Below are positions 36,003-45,174 of a DNA stretch of 64,000 nt, piece after piece (within the stretch, counting starts at the first letter, position 1; each line of letters starts with the position of its first letter). The position numbers were made by a program, and so were the translations under genes. The stretch is taken from contig NZ_OU015321.1 in assembly GCF_907163105.1 (NCBI RefSeq), forward strand, positions 930,001-994,000, in the 5' to 3' direction. This stretch comes from Cloacibacterium caeni (GTDB taxonomy: Bacteria > Bacteroidota > Bacteroidia > Flavobacteriales > Weeksellaceae). Below the pieces are notes generated by a model. The model had not been told where the DNA came from and did not search any database. It saw only the letters and a program-made list of their open reading frames with translations.

Positions 36003-36293
36003 TCAATCCTTATCTGTATAATTTTTTGATAATAAAGGCAAATCGTTTGCTCTGTTCTCCATCAAAGCCTCTTTCTTTCTCCTGCTCCAACCCTGAACCT
36101 GCTTTTCTCGATAAAAAGCTTCATCTATTCTGTCAAATTCTTCGTAATACACCAATCGTACAGGCAACCTTTTTCGGGTGTGGTTAGCTCCTTCACCCGA
36201 CTGATGTTGTTGCAGTCTTAGCTCTAAATCTGTAGTACTCCCAGTATAATAAGAACCATCTGCACATTCTAAAATATACATATATCCTTTCAT
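36003..36293 (-). CDS. GIY-YIG nuclease family protein
   Basis: 96 residues. The GIY-YIG fold is nearly complete: [49 protein letters not shown], with the two Tyr, catalytic Arg (LRLQQH region) and Glu. It belongs to the small UvrC-N-terminus-like (YhbQ-type) single-domain group. Its stop is 6 bp from the last palindrome of one REP array and its start is 22 bp from the first of the next, so it is embedded in the repeats. A role in repeat movement or maintenance is only a hypothesis. Confidence 0.88.
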   Translation of the reverse strand: MKGYMYILECADGSYYTGSTTDLELRLQQHQSGEGANHTRKRLPVRLVYYEEFDRIDEAFYREKQVQGWSRRKKEALMENRANDLPLLSKNYTDKD

Positions 36294-36314
36294 GGTTTTT
36301 AGTTTTTTTATTGC

Positions 36315-36460
36315 GTGGCTTCTACAGGCTCAGCCACCGTGTTATATTATTACGCTGGTGATTTTGACAGGCTCAATCACCGTCTTATATTTATTACTAC
36401 TCCCGGTGCCTGAGCCTGTCGAAGGCACCGAAAATTGATATCTGAGCCTGTCGAAGGCAC
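36315..36460. repeat. REP-like palindrome array (4 copies, last one half)
   Basis: Copies at 36315-36337 (GTGGCT/AGCCAC), 36358-36380 (GTGATT/AATCAC), 36406-36428 (GTGCCT/AGGCAC) and a half copy at 36441-36460. Same family as the arrays at 35.7, 52-53 and 55 kb. Confidence 0.85.
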
Positions 36461-36477
36461 ATTCTTATTCCTCTTCC

Positions 36478-36657
36478 CTACTGATATTTAATTTTCCTGG
36501 AAACCTCAGCTTTTAGAATTTTTTGATTCCCCACCTTTTGATACCTTTTTTCACGAGTCCAGTTTCCAAAGTCGTCATATTGATATTCCATAAGATAGAG
36601 CGGCGTTTCTACCATATCACCAAACTCATTATACCTGTAACCTTCTAAAAGTTTCAT
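36478..36657 (-). CDS. 59-residue hypothetical protein
   Basis: Frame MKLLEGYRYNEFGDMVETPL ... KAEVSRKIKYQ. Its ATG overlaps the TGA of the upstream gene (ATGA at 36654-36657), which argues for real coupled translation. NEFGDMV and YQYDDFGNWTREK resemble YD/RHS-type repeat strands (Y-Y-D-FGN-T), so it may be a fragment or mini-member of that repeat fold. No function assigned. Confidence 0.5.
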   Translation of the reverse strand: MKLLEGYRYNEFGDMVETPLYLMEYQYDDFGNWTREKRYQKVGNQKILKAEVSRKIKYQ

Positions 36658-36869
36658 TTTGGGAAAAACTTTTTATATTCTGTTTTACAATGAGTGCAAG
36701 CCCAATCTGGACTTTTCTCTGTGATACAACATCCTCCTATTACCAATTTTTCTTGCTCTAAAAGTTTAAATGCCTCTTCTGTTGGCATACCATAAAGGAT
36801 TTTCACTATAGTTGTTTTACCACATTTATGGCATTTTCTGGGTTTGGATGTTACTTTGATGGGGTTCAT
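36654..36869 (-). CDS. small zinc-ribbon-like protein
   Basis: 71 residues with paired cysteines C13-x2-C16, C47-C48 and C58-x2-C61, suggesting a zinc ribbon (KCHKCGKTT; WACTHCKTEY). I recognise no family. The start lies inside the last 44 bp of mcrC in another frame, so it depends on the defence-operon transcript. Product of this and the next gene may simply be passengers behind mcrC. Confidence 0.6.
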   Translation of the reverse strand: MNPIKVTSKPRKCHKCGKTTIVKILYGMPTEEAFKLLEQEKLVIGGCCITEKSPDWACTHCKTEYKKFFPK

Positions 36870-38112
36870 TTGATTTAAATAATTTTATAATTTCTTCTCC
36901 TAGAGAAACGTCTAATTCTTCTTCTTTAAATATGGAAATCTTTCCTAAACAACAAGAATGTTTATGATCTTCATAACTGATAAAATGGTCTGAATGTAAA
37001 TGGGTACTCATTGAAGGATACAAAAGTAATGACCTTGTAGATTTCCAAAACTCATTATAAACATACATTTGCCTCAAATCATGAATAGACGCTTCCGCGT
37101 AATCAATATTCTTCCATTTGGTATCTATGATGAGAAATTCTTCTTTATTTTCATAATTCTTTTTCACCAAAACAATATCAGGACGAATGGTAATTCCATC
37201 CCAAAAACCTTTCGAGTTTTGTCCATAAACTTCTACTCCTTTTTCTTCAGCAACTTGTTGTAATCTCACCAAAACATATTCTTCCCATAAACGATTCATA
37301 TCAAAAAGTAAGGCAAGCATATTTTCATTTCCGCTAGCAACATTTGGAGCATAATTTAAAATAATTAAGCGCGCAATAGCCAAAACCGTTTCATATGGTG
37401 CCGTTTTTCTGGTTTTGGGAATTTTATTGAAAGTGTGGTGAGTTGCTTGTATAGAAGTTACTTCAGGAAAATCTAATTGTACTGACTTACAATGATGATA
37501 TAGATGATTTCCTTTTGACATAGATGCCACAATTTCTAAAGCCTGACCAATAACTTGATGAATCAAATGATCCTTCTCATAGACTTGATGAGTGGTATAA
37601 AATCTTTCCTTATGAACCAGATTTTTTGAGAGATGTCCAGAAAACTCTAACTTTCCCTTTAATGCCTTGATATTCTTAGTCTCCTTATAATATTGCTTAA
37701 TAAGTCCTTGTCTGATTAAAAGCTCTACTTCATTCAGAAACCATTCAAAATAAATATCGAGCAAATGAATGTTTTGTTTCTTAATTTGAGCCTCACCTAC
37801 AGCGTTTACTTTAAGTTTTTTGGTAACTTTAAGCATTTGGATTAATACACTCTGCCAAAGAACTGTATTGGTTTCATATTGGTCTATTTTCGGTAGAACC
37901 TCAATGACCAAACCATCTACTTGCAGAACCCCCACATAATTTTTGAAAGTAATTTTTTTATAACCTATATTAAAATACCTGTTCTGATGCAATTCATTGA
38001 ACTTCACTAAAGCATTAAAGTGGCTTTCCTTAAAAAGCACACCATTATATTCTGTGCCATATTGCAAAGAATTATATTCAAAAACTTGTATGATGTTCTT
38101 AGATTGCAACAC
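36826..38112 (-). CDS. mcrC: McrC-like nuclease subunit of McrBC system
   Basis: 428 residues. It forms the modification-dependent restriction complex with McrB. The N-terminal part (about 1-110) contacts the motor, with YKKITFKNYVGVLQVDGLVIEVLPKI. The C-terminal PD-(D/E)XK nuclease core is seen as IRPDIVLVKK ... EFLIIDTKWKNID (metal-binding Asp, Asp and Lys). Full length for the family. It overlaps the mcrB stop by 14 bp. Together the pair cuts DNA carrying methylated or otherwise modified cytosine. Confidence 0.9.
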   Translation of the reverse strand: MLQSKNIIQVFEYNSLQYGTEYNGVLFKESHFNALVKFNELHQNRYFNIGYKKITFKNYVGVLQVDGLVIEVLPKIDQYETNTVLWQSVLIQMLKVTKKLKVNAVGEAQIKKQNIHLLDIYFEWFLNEVELLIRQGLIKQYYKETKNIKALKGKLEFSGHLSKNLVHKERFYTTHQVYEKDHLIHQVIGQALEIVASMSKGNHLYHHCKSVQLDFPEVTSIQATHHTFNKIPKTRKTAPYETVLAIARLIILNYAPNVASGNENMLALLFDMNRLWEEYVLVRLQQVAEEKGVEVYGQNSKGFWDGITIRPDIVLVKKNYENKEEFLIIDTKWKNIDYAEASIHDLRQMYVYNEFWKSTRSLLLYPSMSTHLHSDHFISYEDHKHSCCLGKISIFKEEELDVSLGEEIIKLFKSNEPHQSNIQTQKMP

Positions 38113-40099
38113 GGTTAAGCAAATGTTTTATTGAATCAAGTATATTAAAATTGTCATCCAGCTTTTTAATTTTAAATAGTCTTGAAGTATCAGGCTTTTC
38201 TAATGTTTTACCATTCCATCTTGCAAATTCTACCTTACTTTCTTTTGGTTCAATACATTCTACAAAACCTTCTCCCAATATCAAGGCAATTTTTTCATAA
38301 TCGTGATAAAAATATTCTTGCAAAAGAGGAATGATTTTATTGGCAAAAGCTTCTTTCAACGCTTCTGTATCATTAGGTTTAATGTTGATAAAATAAGAAT
38401 GCCCTATCGTATGATCTCTATCCAAAAGAGCCTCAATTCTACTATTAATAGTTTTCAATAATTCTCCCAACTGAAAATCATCAAATTGAATTTTTTTTAA
38501 TTCTTCATATTCAGGCATCATTTCCACGAAAGAAAATCTCCTTCTTAGCGCAGTGTCTAGAGCTTCTACACTCCTATCAGCCGTGTTCATAGTCCCTATA
38601 ATATGCAGATTAGATGGTACACCAAACTTTTCTTTGCTGTATGGTAAAATCACTTCCAAGGCTTCATCCTTCCCTAACCTTTTGTCTTCTTCAATTAAAG
38701 TGATTAATTCACCAAATATCTGAGAAACATTACCTCGGTTGATTTCATCGATGATGAGTACATATGGTTTGGGAGCTAATGGAATTTCTAATTGAGTTGT
38801 TGTAGTTTGGGAATTTATTCTGTTATTTATATAATTTAAAACTGCCCAATAAGCAGTAGAGTTTGAGCCTCCAATAACCGCTCTAAATTCTTTATCGATA
38901 TTTTTAATAACAGATAAGTCAGGAAATGCTTCTTGTAATTTTTTAGCCCTTGAAAAAGAAACAGTATAAATCTTGGCTTCTTTAGAAGATTTTGGTTGAA
39001 CTTTTAGATTTCCTTTTTCAGAAATATCAACTACTTTCAGTCCCATTCCTACAGTTTGAATATTGAGAATGAGCGATTCTTCTTTCTCTAAATACTCATT
39101 GGCTTCAGAAACCAAATCATCCCAAGCATCATCAAAGGTATATTGCTGACTCAACTCTTCTGATTGATATCTTATTTTTCTAGCTTCTTCTGCTATTTGT
39201 TTAAAAATGCCTTTCTTCACTTCATAAATCACAGATTTTCTTCCTTCCTCATCTTCTTCTATTTCTGGTTTTATACCCTCAATGAAATCCTCATAACTCA
39301 TGCTTTGATGAAAAGTGGTGAACATAATTTGTCCGTTGTTGGAATAGTGATCAAACCTTTGTTTCAAAGCATCTCTTTCTTCAGACTCTAGCTCTATTAA
39401 AGATTTATTTTCAATAATTTGGAGTGCTCGGTTAATAGTATTATATGTCTTCCCAGTTCCAGGAGGGCCGTAAAGTATTTGGTTAAGAGAAATGGGGTTC
39501 ATATTATTATCATTTATCATATTTTGTTGTGTGGGTATTACTTTCAAAATATTATTATCCTTAATTATAGTAATCCTTTTTAAATTTTTTTGAAATTCGT
39601 TTTCTGAGATTACATATTGGTCGGTAAGTTCATATTTGTTTAATAATTCTAAAGCTTTATTTCTAAAAGTAATTAAATAAAATTCTAAATTTTCATCTAA
39701 AAATTTATCAACATTCTTAAAATAATAATAGCCATAGTTTTCTTTATTTAAACTAATTTTAAAAAAATCTGCTAATTCTTTATAAAATTCTATTTCTTTA
39801 TCAGAAAAATTACCTTTCTTAAAAGATATTTCAATATAATTAGTAGGTTCGTTATTATTATTTCCAATTACAAAACCTATGGTTTTAATTTTTCTTGCAC
39901 TATCACCCTTTCTAAACAATGGTAGATAAATGTAATCTGAACCTTGAAACCATTGCCCTTTTTCTAATCTTTTAACTTTTTTTGCTTGTGGACTATCTCT
40001 TTGTCTTAAAGAAAATGTAAATCCTTGATTATTATTTTTAAATTCCAATAATCTAGAAAGCAATTTTTCTGATATTTCAACTATTTTTTCCTGATTCAT
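38099..40099 (-). CDS. mcrB: McrB-like AAA+ GTPase/ATPase with N-terminal recognition domain
   Basis: 666 residues. Residues about 1-190 are an MrcB-N-like DNA-recognition region (FSLRQRDSPQAKKVKRLEKGQWFQGSDYIYLPLF). The motor domain has Walker A YGPPGTGKTYNT (about 212), Walker B/sensor VLIIDEINRGNVSQIFGELITLIEEDKR (about 450) and GTMNTADRSVEALDTALRRRF, diagnostic of McrB. The target specificity cannot be read by eye. It sits 6 bp after hsdR, so the type IV-like system is transcribed with the tail of the type I operon. Confidence 0.92.
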   Translation of the reverse strand: MNQEKIVEISEKLLSRLLEFKNNNQGFTFSLRQRDSPQAKKVKRLEKGQWFQGSDYIYLPLFRKGDSARKIKTIGFVIGNNNNEPTNYIEISFKKGNFSDKEIEFYKELADFFKISLNKENYGYYYFKNVDKFLDENLEFYLITFRNKALELLNKYELTDQYVISENEFQKNLKRITIIKDNNILKVIPTQQNMINDNNMNPISLNQILYGPPGTGKTYNTINRALQIIENKSLIELESEERDALKQRFDHYSNNGQIMFTTFHQSMSYEDFIEGIKPEIEEDEEGRKSVIYEVKKGIFKQIAEEARKIRYQSEELSQQYTFDDAWDDLVSEANEYLEKEESLILNIQTVGMGLKVVDISEKGNLKVQPKSSKEAKIYTVSFSRAKKLQEAFPDLSVIKNIDKEFRAVIGGSNSTAYWAVLNYINNRINSQTTTTQLEIPLAPKPYVLIIDEINRGNVSQIFGELITLIEEDKRLGKDEALEVILPYSKEKFGVPSNLHIIGTMNTADRSVEALDTALRRRFSFVEMMPEYEELKKIQFDDFQLGELLKTINSRIEALLDRDHTIGHSYFINIKPNDTEALKEAFANKIIPLLQEYFYHDYEKIALILGEGFVECIEPKESKVEFARWNGKTLEKPDTSRLFKIKKLDDNFNILDSIKHLLNRVAI

Positions 40100-40105
40100 A
40101 ATATT

Positions 40106-43100
40106 TTACCCTCTAAACTTCTTATAATTCTCCGCTTGTTCAAAAATCTCTTTATACACCTCGTCTCTGTCTATTGGTGGATAATCATTTTCTGCCAAGA
40201 GAATAATCAAATCTACTTTTAGTTCGGCTTTTATATCATCTCGTTTACTCCAATCGGTGTATTTGGTTTTATCATCTACCACCAGTTTTACTTTTTTGGC
40301 TAGCTCAATAAGTTTTTCGTCTGCATAAGAAAAATCATACTTAACGGTAAGCATTTTCAAAATATCATAAAAAGCTTTTTCTTCGATGTCAATCCCTAGT
40401 TCTTGGAAGGAGTCATTTTCTTTTTTCAAAGCGTAATAGAGTTCAATGATTTCATTGGTAAAATCCTCTAAAACTTCACTTCGCAATACATCACCTTCTT
40501 TACGCTCATTGTATTTTTGTACGATAGCTTCTAAACGTTTACTAAAATCTATTCCCATCACTTTATTCACCTGCTTCATTCTATCGATGGCTTGTTTCAA
40601 TACTTTTTGTAAGAGTTTGAACTTAGTATTAGGCAGTTTAATCTTATCTAATTTTGCTAAATAATCATCAGAAAACAAATCAATTTCTTGGGCTTCGTCT
40701 TCACCTAGTTTGAAAATCTCTTCCACACCTTCGCTTTCTATGGCTTCTTGAATCATCGCTTTTACCTTTTCGTTCATTTGCGAAGCATCGGGAGCGGTTC
40801 CTTTGGTGAGCTTGTAAATAATAGAACGCACCGCCAAATAAAAATGAATCTCATCTTTCTCGGTTTCAGAAATAGATTCACTACCCGAACAAATATCAAA
40901 AGCCAATTTCAAACGTTTTACGATGTTCATAAAACGAGTTTCCAACTCTTTGGTCTGTTGTACAAATTCCGCTGCTCTATTTAGGGTTTGCAATTGTTCT
41001 ATAGGAGTACCGTGATAATATAAATGGCTATTAAACGTATGGAAAATACGGTGCAACAAATCCAGTTGGTTTTTCACCACTACTACAGAATGTTCTATTT
41101 CTTCTATATTGCTTTCATTGCCTTGGTTGTATTGTGCCAATGCAAGATTCATTTGTTTTTTGATTCCGATATAATCTACCACCAAACCTTTTTCTTTACC
41201 TTCAAATTTTCTATTAACTCTAGAAATCGTTTGTATCAGATTATGCCTTTGGATGGGTTTATCAATATAAATAGTATCTAAGAAAGGAACATCAAAACCA
41301 GTGAGCCACATATCTACTACTAGAGCAATTTTAAAATTAGAATGCTCAAATTTGAATTGTCGGTCGAGTTCTTTTCGGTAATCTTTCGTTCCGAGTAAAT
41401 CATAGAGTTCTTTTACATCGTCTTTATTGCGAGTCATTACCATTTTTATTTTTTCAATCGGCCATAGTTCTCGTTTTTCTTTTTCTGTGAGGAGCTCTAG
41501 ATTTTCGGCTTCCTTTTTCTCGCCCCAATCTGGTTTTATGGCAAGAATATTTTTATACAATTCATACGCAATTTCTCTGCTACTGCATACAAACATCGCT
41601 TTTCCTGCTACACTACTTCCTTCTTCTACTCTTTTTTCATAATGTTTTACAAAATCTTCGGCTACAGCTTTTAAGCGAGAAGGGTCTCCCAAAATCACAT
41701 TCATTTGAGACATTGCCTTTTTGCTTTCTTCTATCTGATTTTCGTTACTGCCTTCTTCTGCACATTGTTCGTAATAGTCTTCTATTTCTCTCAGTTTTTC
41801 GCTATGGAGCATTACTTTGGCGGCTCTACCTTCATAAACTAAAGGAACTGTGATTTCATCTACCACAGATTCTCGCATAGTATAAGCATCTACTACCTCG
41901 CCAAAAACATCTATCGTTGCATCTATAGGTGTTCCTGTGAAACCTACATACGTAGCATTCGGAAAAGAATCGTGCAGATATTTAGCAAATCCAAAAGTTT
42001 TCTTTACCCCATTTTCAGAATAGGTGATTTTTTGATTGAGATTGGTTTGGCTTCTGTGTGCTTCATCAGAAATACAGATAACGTTGCTTCTATCGGTAAG
42101 CAATTGGGTGTCTTCTGTAAATTTATGAATGGTGGTAAGAAAAACACCGCCACTATTTCTGCCTTGCAATAATTCTCTTAAATGCGCTCTGCTTTCTACA
42201 CTGATGACGGTTTCGTCTCCTATAAAACCTTTGGCGCTGGTAAATTGCCCAGAAAGTTGGTCGTCTAAATCGGTTCTATCGGTAATAAGAACAATCGTAG
42301 GACTTTTAAAATAAGTACTCTTCATCAGCATTCTTGCCAAAAAAAGCATCGTATAACTTTTACCACAACCTGTAGTCCCAAAATACGTTCCTCCTTTTCC
42401 GTCGCCTTCTGGTTTTTGATGAATTTTAATGTTTTCAAACAATTTTATGGTAGCGTAATATTGCGGATATCTACAAACAATTTTCTCATTTTTCTTACTG
42501 CTGTCTGGCAAAAAGATAAAATTCTGAATAATATTTCTGAAACGTTCTCGGTTAAACATTCCTTGTATCATCGTAAACATCGCATCTATGCCATCTACTT
42601 CATTAGGCATTCCTACGGTTTTACGCCATGCATAGAAAAAATCGTACTTCGCAAAAAATGATCCTGCTTTGGTATTCACACCATCACTTATCACACAGAA
42701 AGCATTGTATTTAAATAACTCGGGAATATCTCTCTGATATCTTACTGTCAATTGTTTGTAAGCATCATAAACGGTAGTTTCTTCTTGTATGGCAGTCTTA
42801 AACTCAAAAACCACCAATGGCAAACCATTCACATACAAAATTAAATCGGGAATGCGCATTTCGTAGCCTTTTATCGCCAACTGATTCACGATTTTGTATA
42901 TATTTTGGTCGGCTTCGCTGTAATCAATGAACTGAATGAAAATATCTTTTTGGGTGCGGTCTTCTCTCTTCAATAGAAATCCATCATTCAATTTTTTCAT
43001 AAAAATCTTATTGCTTTCGTACAAATCCGAGGCTGGCAATTGCTCCAATTCCCTAATAATACCATCAATTTCTGAACGGGTAATGCCTTCTTCTCGGTAT

Positions 43101-43294
43101 TGCATTGTAAGAAATGTACGCAAATCTTCTTCTATCAATACTTTATCGGTAGCTATATGCCCATAGGTTTCTCTAGATTCCTCTACCATATTCCCTTCTG
43201 TTTTGCGCAAATCATTTCCCAAAACGTGCTGCATTTCTTCTTGCTGTAGAAGATGGATAAAGGCTTGCTCTAATTGTGATTCCGTGAATTTCAT
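40106..43294 (-). CDS. hsdR: type I restriction enzyme subunit R
   Basis: 1062 residues. ATP-driven translocase and nuclease of the HsdRMS complex. N-terminal nuclease with PDLILYVNGLPLVVFEFKT (D-ExK, about 150-167), helicase motif I GTTGCGKSYTM (about 310), motif II ISDEAHRSQ (DEAH, about 411), motif III VGFTGTP, motif VI QTISRVNRKF. The ATG overlaps the stop of the AbiEii gene by 4 bp. HsdR is separated from hsdM/hsdS by the PD-(D/E)XK remnant, the TIR cassette and AbiE, about 5.5 kb. It probably relies on transcription through them or on the AbiE promoter. Confidence 0.95.
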   Translation of the reverse strand: MKFTESQLEQAFIHLLQQEEMQHVLGNDLRKTEGNMVEESRETYGHIATDKVLIEEDLRTFLTMQYREEGITRSEIDGIIRELEQLPASDLYESNKIFMKKLNDGFLLKREDRTQKDIFIQFIDYSEADQNIYKIVNQLAIKGYEMRIPDLILYVNGLPLVVFEFKTAIQEETTVYDAYKQLTVRYQRDIPELFKYNAFCVISDGVNTKAGSFFAKYDFFYAWRKTVGMPNEVDGIDAMFTMIQGMFNRERFRNIIQNFIFLPDSSKKNEKIVCRYPQYYATIKLFENIKIHQKPEGDGKGGTYFGTTGCGKSYTMLFLARMLMKSTYFKSPTIVLITDRTDLDDQLSGQFTSAKGFIGDETVISVESRAHLRELLQGRNSGGVFLTTIHKFTEDTQLLTDRSNVICISDEAHRSQTNLNQKITYSENGVKKTFGFAKYLHDSFPNATYVGFTGTPIDATIDVFGEVVDAYTMRESVVDEITVPLVYEGRAAKVMLHSEKLREIEDYYEQCAEEGSNENQIEESKKAMSQMNVILGDPSRLKAVAEDFVKHYEKRVEEGSSVAGKAMFVCSSREIAYELYKNILAIKPDWGEKKEAENLELLTEKEKRELWPIEKIKMVMTRNKDDVKELYDLLGTKDYRKELDRQFKFEHSNFKIALVVDMWLTGFDVPFLDTIYIDKPIQRHNLIQTISRVNRKFEGKEKGLVVDYIGIKKQMNLALAQYNQGNESNIEEIEHSVVVVKNQLDLLHRIFHTFNSHLYYHGTPIEQLQTLNRAAEFVQQTKELETRFMNIVKRLKLAFDICSGSESISETEKDEIHFYLAVRSIIYKLTKGTAPDASQMNEKVKAMIQEAIESEGVEEIFKLGEDEAQEIDLFSDDYLAKLDKIKLPNTKFKLLQKVLKQAIDRMKQVNKVMGIDFSKRLEAIVQKYNERKEGDVLRSEVLEDFTNEIIELYYALKKENDSFQELGIDIEEKAFYDILKMLTVKYDFSYADEKLIELAKKVKLVVDDKTKYTDWSKRDDIKAELKVDLIILLAENDYPPIDRDEVYKEIFEQAENYKKFRG

Positions 43295-44280
43295 CTCTTT
43301 GCTTCAGTTTTTATTGTCCAAGAAATAGTTTTTAATCTTTCTTGAATCATTTTTAAAGTTTCTAAAATAACTTCTTCTTTGGGTAATTTGCCATACACCA
43401 AATTTTTAAAGTCTCCGTTATATGTTGTTTTCAACTCAATCCATACATTATCCAAGTCTTTGAAAATAAGTGCTTCGTTAGGATGATGAACCAACCACTG
43501 ATTATTATTTCTAAAACTTATAACATCATCATTGGCTACTTTTAAAAGCATTTCATCGAAGGCTGTTGATTGAAAGAATTTTAAAAACTCCTCTTGTGTA
43601 AGTAACTGATATAAATCGTAGGTATGTCTTATCTTTTTCTTTAAATCATCGATTGGATTTTTGCCATAAGAAAATCGTACTAAACTCATTATTTTTTCGC
43701 AAATGGTTCTTATTGGTTCTAATACTAGCAAGCCAAAAGGCAGTAATCCGTTTTCTTCAGCAATACTAATCTGATGATTATCCAACATCATTTGCCCGAC
43801 AAATGAAATAATGTTTTGGGTAGTATAAGGTTCGTAGTACCCCAACCATGTTGATTCCAAAATTATCACATCTCTTACTTGTCCGTAATCTCCTTTAAAT
43901 TCTTTTTTGTAGGAGTGTGCCGTTTTTCTATTCATTCCCATTTTATGGGTTATTCCTTCAATCGTAACTTCGGGTAAAACAGTATCTACAACTGTACTTA
44001 CTATTTTTAATTTTGATTTTAATTTGCTGTCGGTCTCTCCTTCTTTTCTCAATACTACCAAATCAATATCTTCAGAAAAACGTTCTATCATTTGGTAACA
44101 TTTGGATAGTGCTGTTCCGCCCTTAAATACTGTATCTTTGCCAACTTCATTGTTGAAAATCGTAAACAAAACATAGGTAACCCAATAGTCTTTTTCTACA
44201 TATATGGCAGGAATTTTCATTTGGTCAGCAGTAAACTGAACAGCCTGTCTGAACAAGGTTTTATTTTCATGCAATTTCAT
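43291..44280 (-). CDS. abiEii: AbiEii-type nucleotidyltransferase toxin
   Basis: 329 residues from the ATG at 44280, which overlaps the antitoxin stop (ATGA). Type IV toxin of the AbiE abortive-infection system. The DNA polymerase beta-like motif FKGGTALSKCYQMIERFSEDIDLVVL (GG-S ... D-D) is intact, as are the downstream Lys/Arg and RFSYGKNPIDDLKKKIRHTYDLYQLL stretch of the family. Family members transfer nucleotides to tRNA acceptor ends and arrest growth. Coupled to hsdR by a 4-bp overlap. Confidence 0.9.
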   Translation of the reverse strand: MKLHENKTLFRQAVQFTADQMKIPAIYVEKDYWVTYVLFTIFNNEVGKDTVFKGGTALSKCYQMIERFSEDIDLVVLRKEGETDSKLKSKLKIVSTVVDTVLPEVTIEGITHKMGMNRKTAHSYKKEFKGDYGQVRDVIILESTWLGYYEPYTTQNIISFVGQMMLDNHQISIAEENGLLPFGLLVLEPIRTICEKIMSLVRFSYGKNPIDDLKKKIRHTYDLYQLLTQEEFLKFFQSTAFDEMLLKVANDDVISFRNNNQWLVHHPNEALIFKDLDNVWIELKTTYNGDFKNLVYGKLPKEEVILETLKMIQERLKTISWTIKTEAKR

Positions 44281-45002
44281 ACAATATTCCATTTTTCGGT
44301 GGTAGATAATACTTTCCCCGCACCTGTGAGTTGATACTTACTAATTGGGTTCAAGGACTTGAAAAGAGTTTCTGTTGTCTTGCTTTGCTGCAATTGCTCT
44401 AGCAATGCGCCCAATAAAGCCCTTGTAGCAGGTGGATATTTCAGAGCCAAGCGAACCAAAGTATTGATTTCTTTGTCTGTAAAGTTTTTGATAATAGCCA
44501 AAAACCGCTTACAAGATGCTTCTATATTGGCATCAGGTATTTTTTTTATATAGCGAATAGCATCCAATACTTGCAACAAAGGAATATTCTCTTTGGTAAT
44601 GCTATTTTTCTGTTTGATAAATGTAATAATGTAGCGTTCTCTTTTAAATTTAGGGCGAACTTGATTTTTACCAATCTGTATGGTATTGCTTACTTGCGTG
44701 GTTAAACCCAACTGGTTATAAATACTGTAACCCGTAAGATAGCCAGTAATCTTACCGTTTTCTTCTAATAAATCTTTTACTACTTGCGCCTGATTGGGTT
44801 GAAGGGTACCAAAAGGGGTGTTCTCTGGTTTGTAGTATTTGCCTTTAGAGAGTTTGGCGATTTTGCCTGAAGCTACCATACGATTCAGGGCTTTTATCAC
44901 CGCTTCTTTTTGATTCACCTCAGTAGTAAAATCTGCATAGGTGAAAACATAGCCTTTAGGAAGTCTATCTATAGTAAATGCTATATATTCAGATATTTTC
45001 AT
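44277..45002 (-). CDS. AbiEi-like antitoxin (DUF6088 family)
   Basis: 241 residues from the ATG at 45002; an upstream TTG overlaps the promoter. The N-terminal winged helix (IDRLPKGYVFTYADFTTEVNQKEAVIKALNRMVASGKIAKLSKGKYY) is a DNA-binding module, followed by GYLTGYSIYNQLGLTTQVSNTI and a C-terminal antitoxin part. AbiEi proteins neutralise AbiEii without direct contact and repress their own promoter through inverted repeats, and such a repeat lies 30 bp upstream. I recognise the DUF6088 annotation for this kind of protein. Confidence 0.85.
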   Translation of the reverse strand: MKISEYIAFTIDRLPKGYVFTYADFTTEVNQKEAVIKALNRMVASGKIAKLSKGKYYKPENTPFGTLQPNQAQVVKDLLEENGKITGYLTGYSIYNQLGLTTQVSNTIQIGKNQVRPKFKRERYIITFIKQKNSITKENIPLLQVLDAIRYIKKIPDANIEASCKRFLAIIKNFTDKEINTLVRLALKYPPATRALLGALLEQLQQSKTTETLFKSLNPISKYQLTGAGKVLSTTEKWNIV

Positions 45003-45017
45003 TGTTTTATTATAATA

Positions 45018-45062
45018 CAAATATAAATCATTTGTCCAGTTTATTAGTAAAAAAACTGGACA
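45018..45062 (-). promoter_or_regulatory. AbiE promoter with inverted-repeat operator
   Basis: -7 element TATATTTG on the minus strand (45025-45018). Immediately upstream is a perfect 10-bp inverted repeat TGTCCAGTTT (45033-45042) / AAACTGGACA (45053-45062) with a 10-bp spacer, which covers the -33 region. This is the layout expected for antitoxin autorepression. Confidence 0.68.
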
Positions 45063-45174
45063 TTTTTAAATAAAATATCTCTTGACTATCATCATATCTT
45101 TGTAATTGTATAGAACGCCGATGGTTTTTTTCTGGGTATGATAAGTGCATAGTTTGGTTTTTATAGAGATTGTA

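Noticed and set aside
35791-36006. Open frame of 71 residues rich in PSTGSGTE / ERSRNH
   Set aside because: It is a straight translation of REP-like palindromes and linkers. The same holds for the frame at 52858-53217.
45003-45020. TTG start giving MYYNKT at the AbiEi antitoxin
   Set aside because: The TTG is inside the -7 element; the ATG at 45002 fits the family N-terminus.
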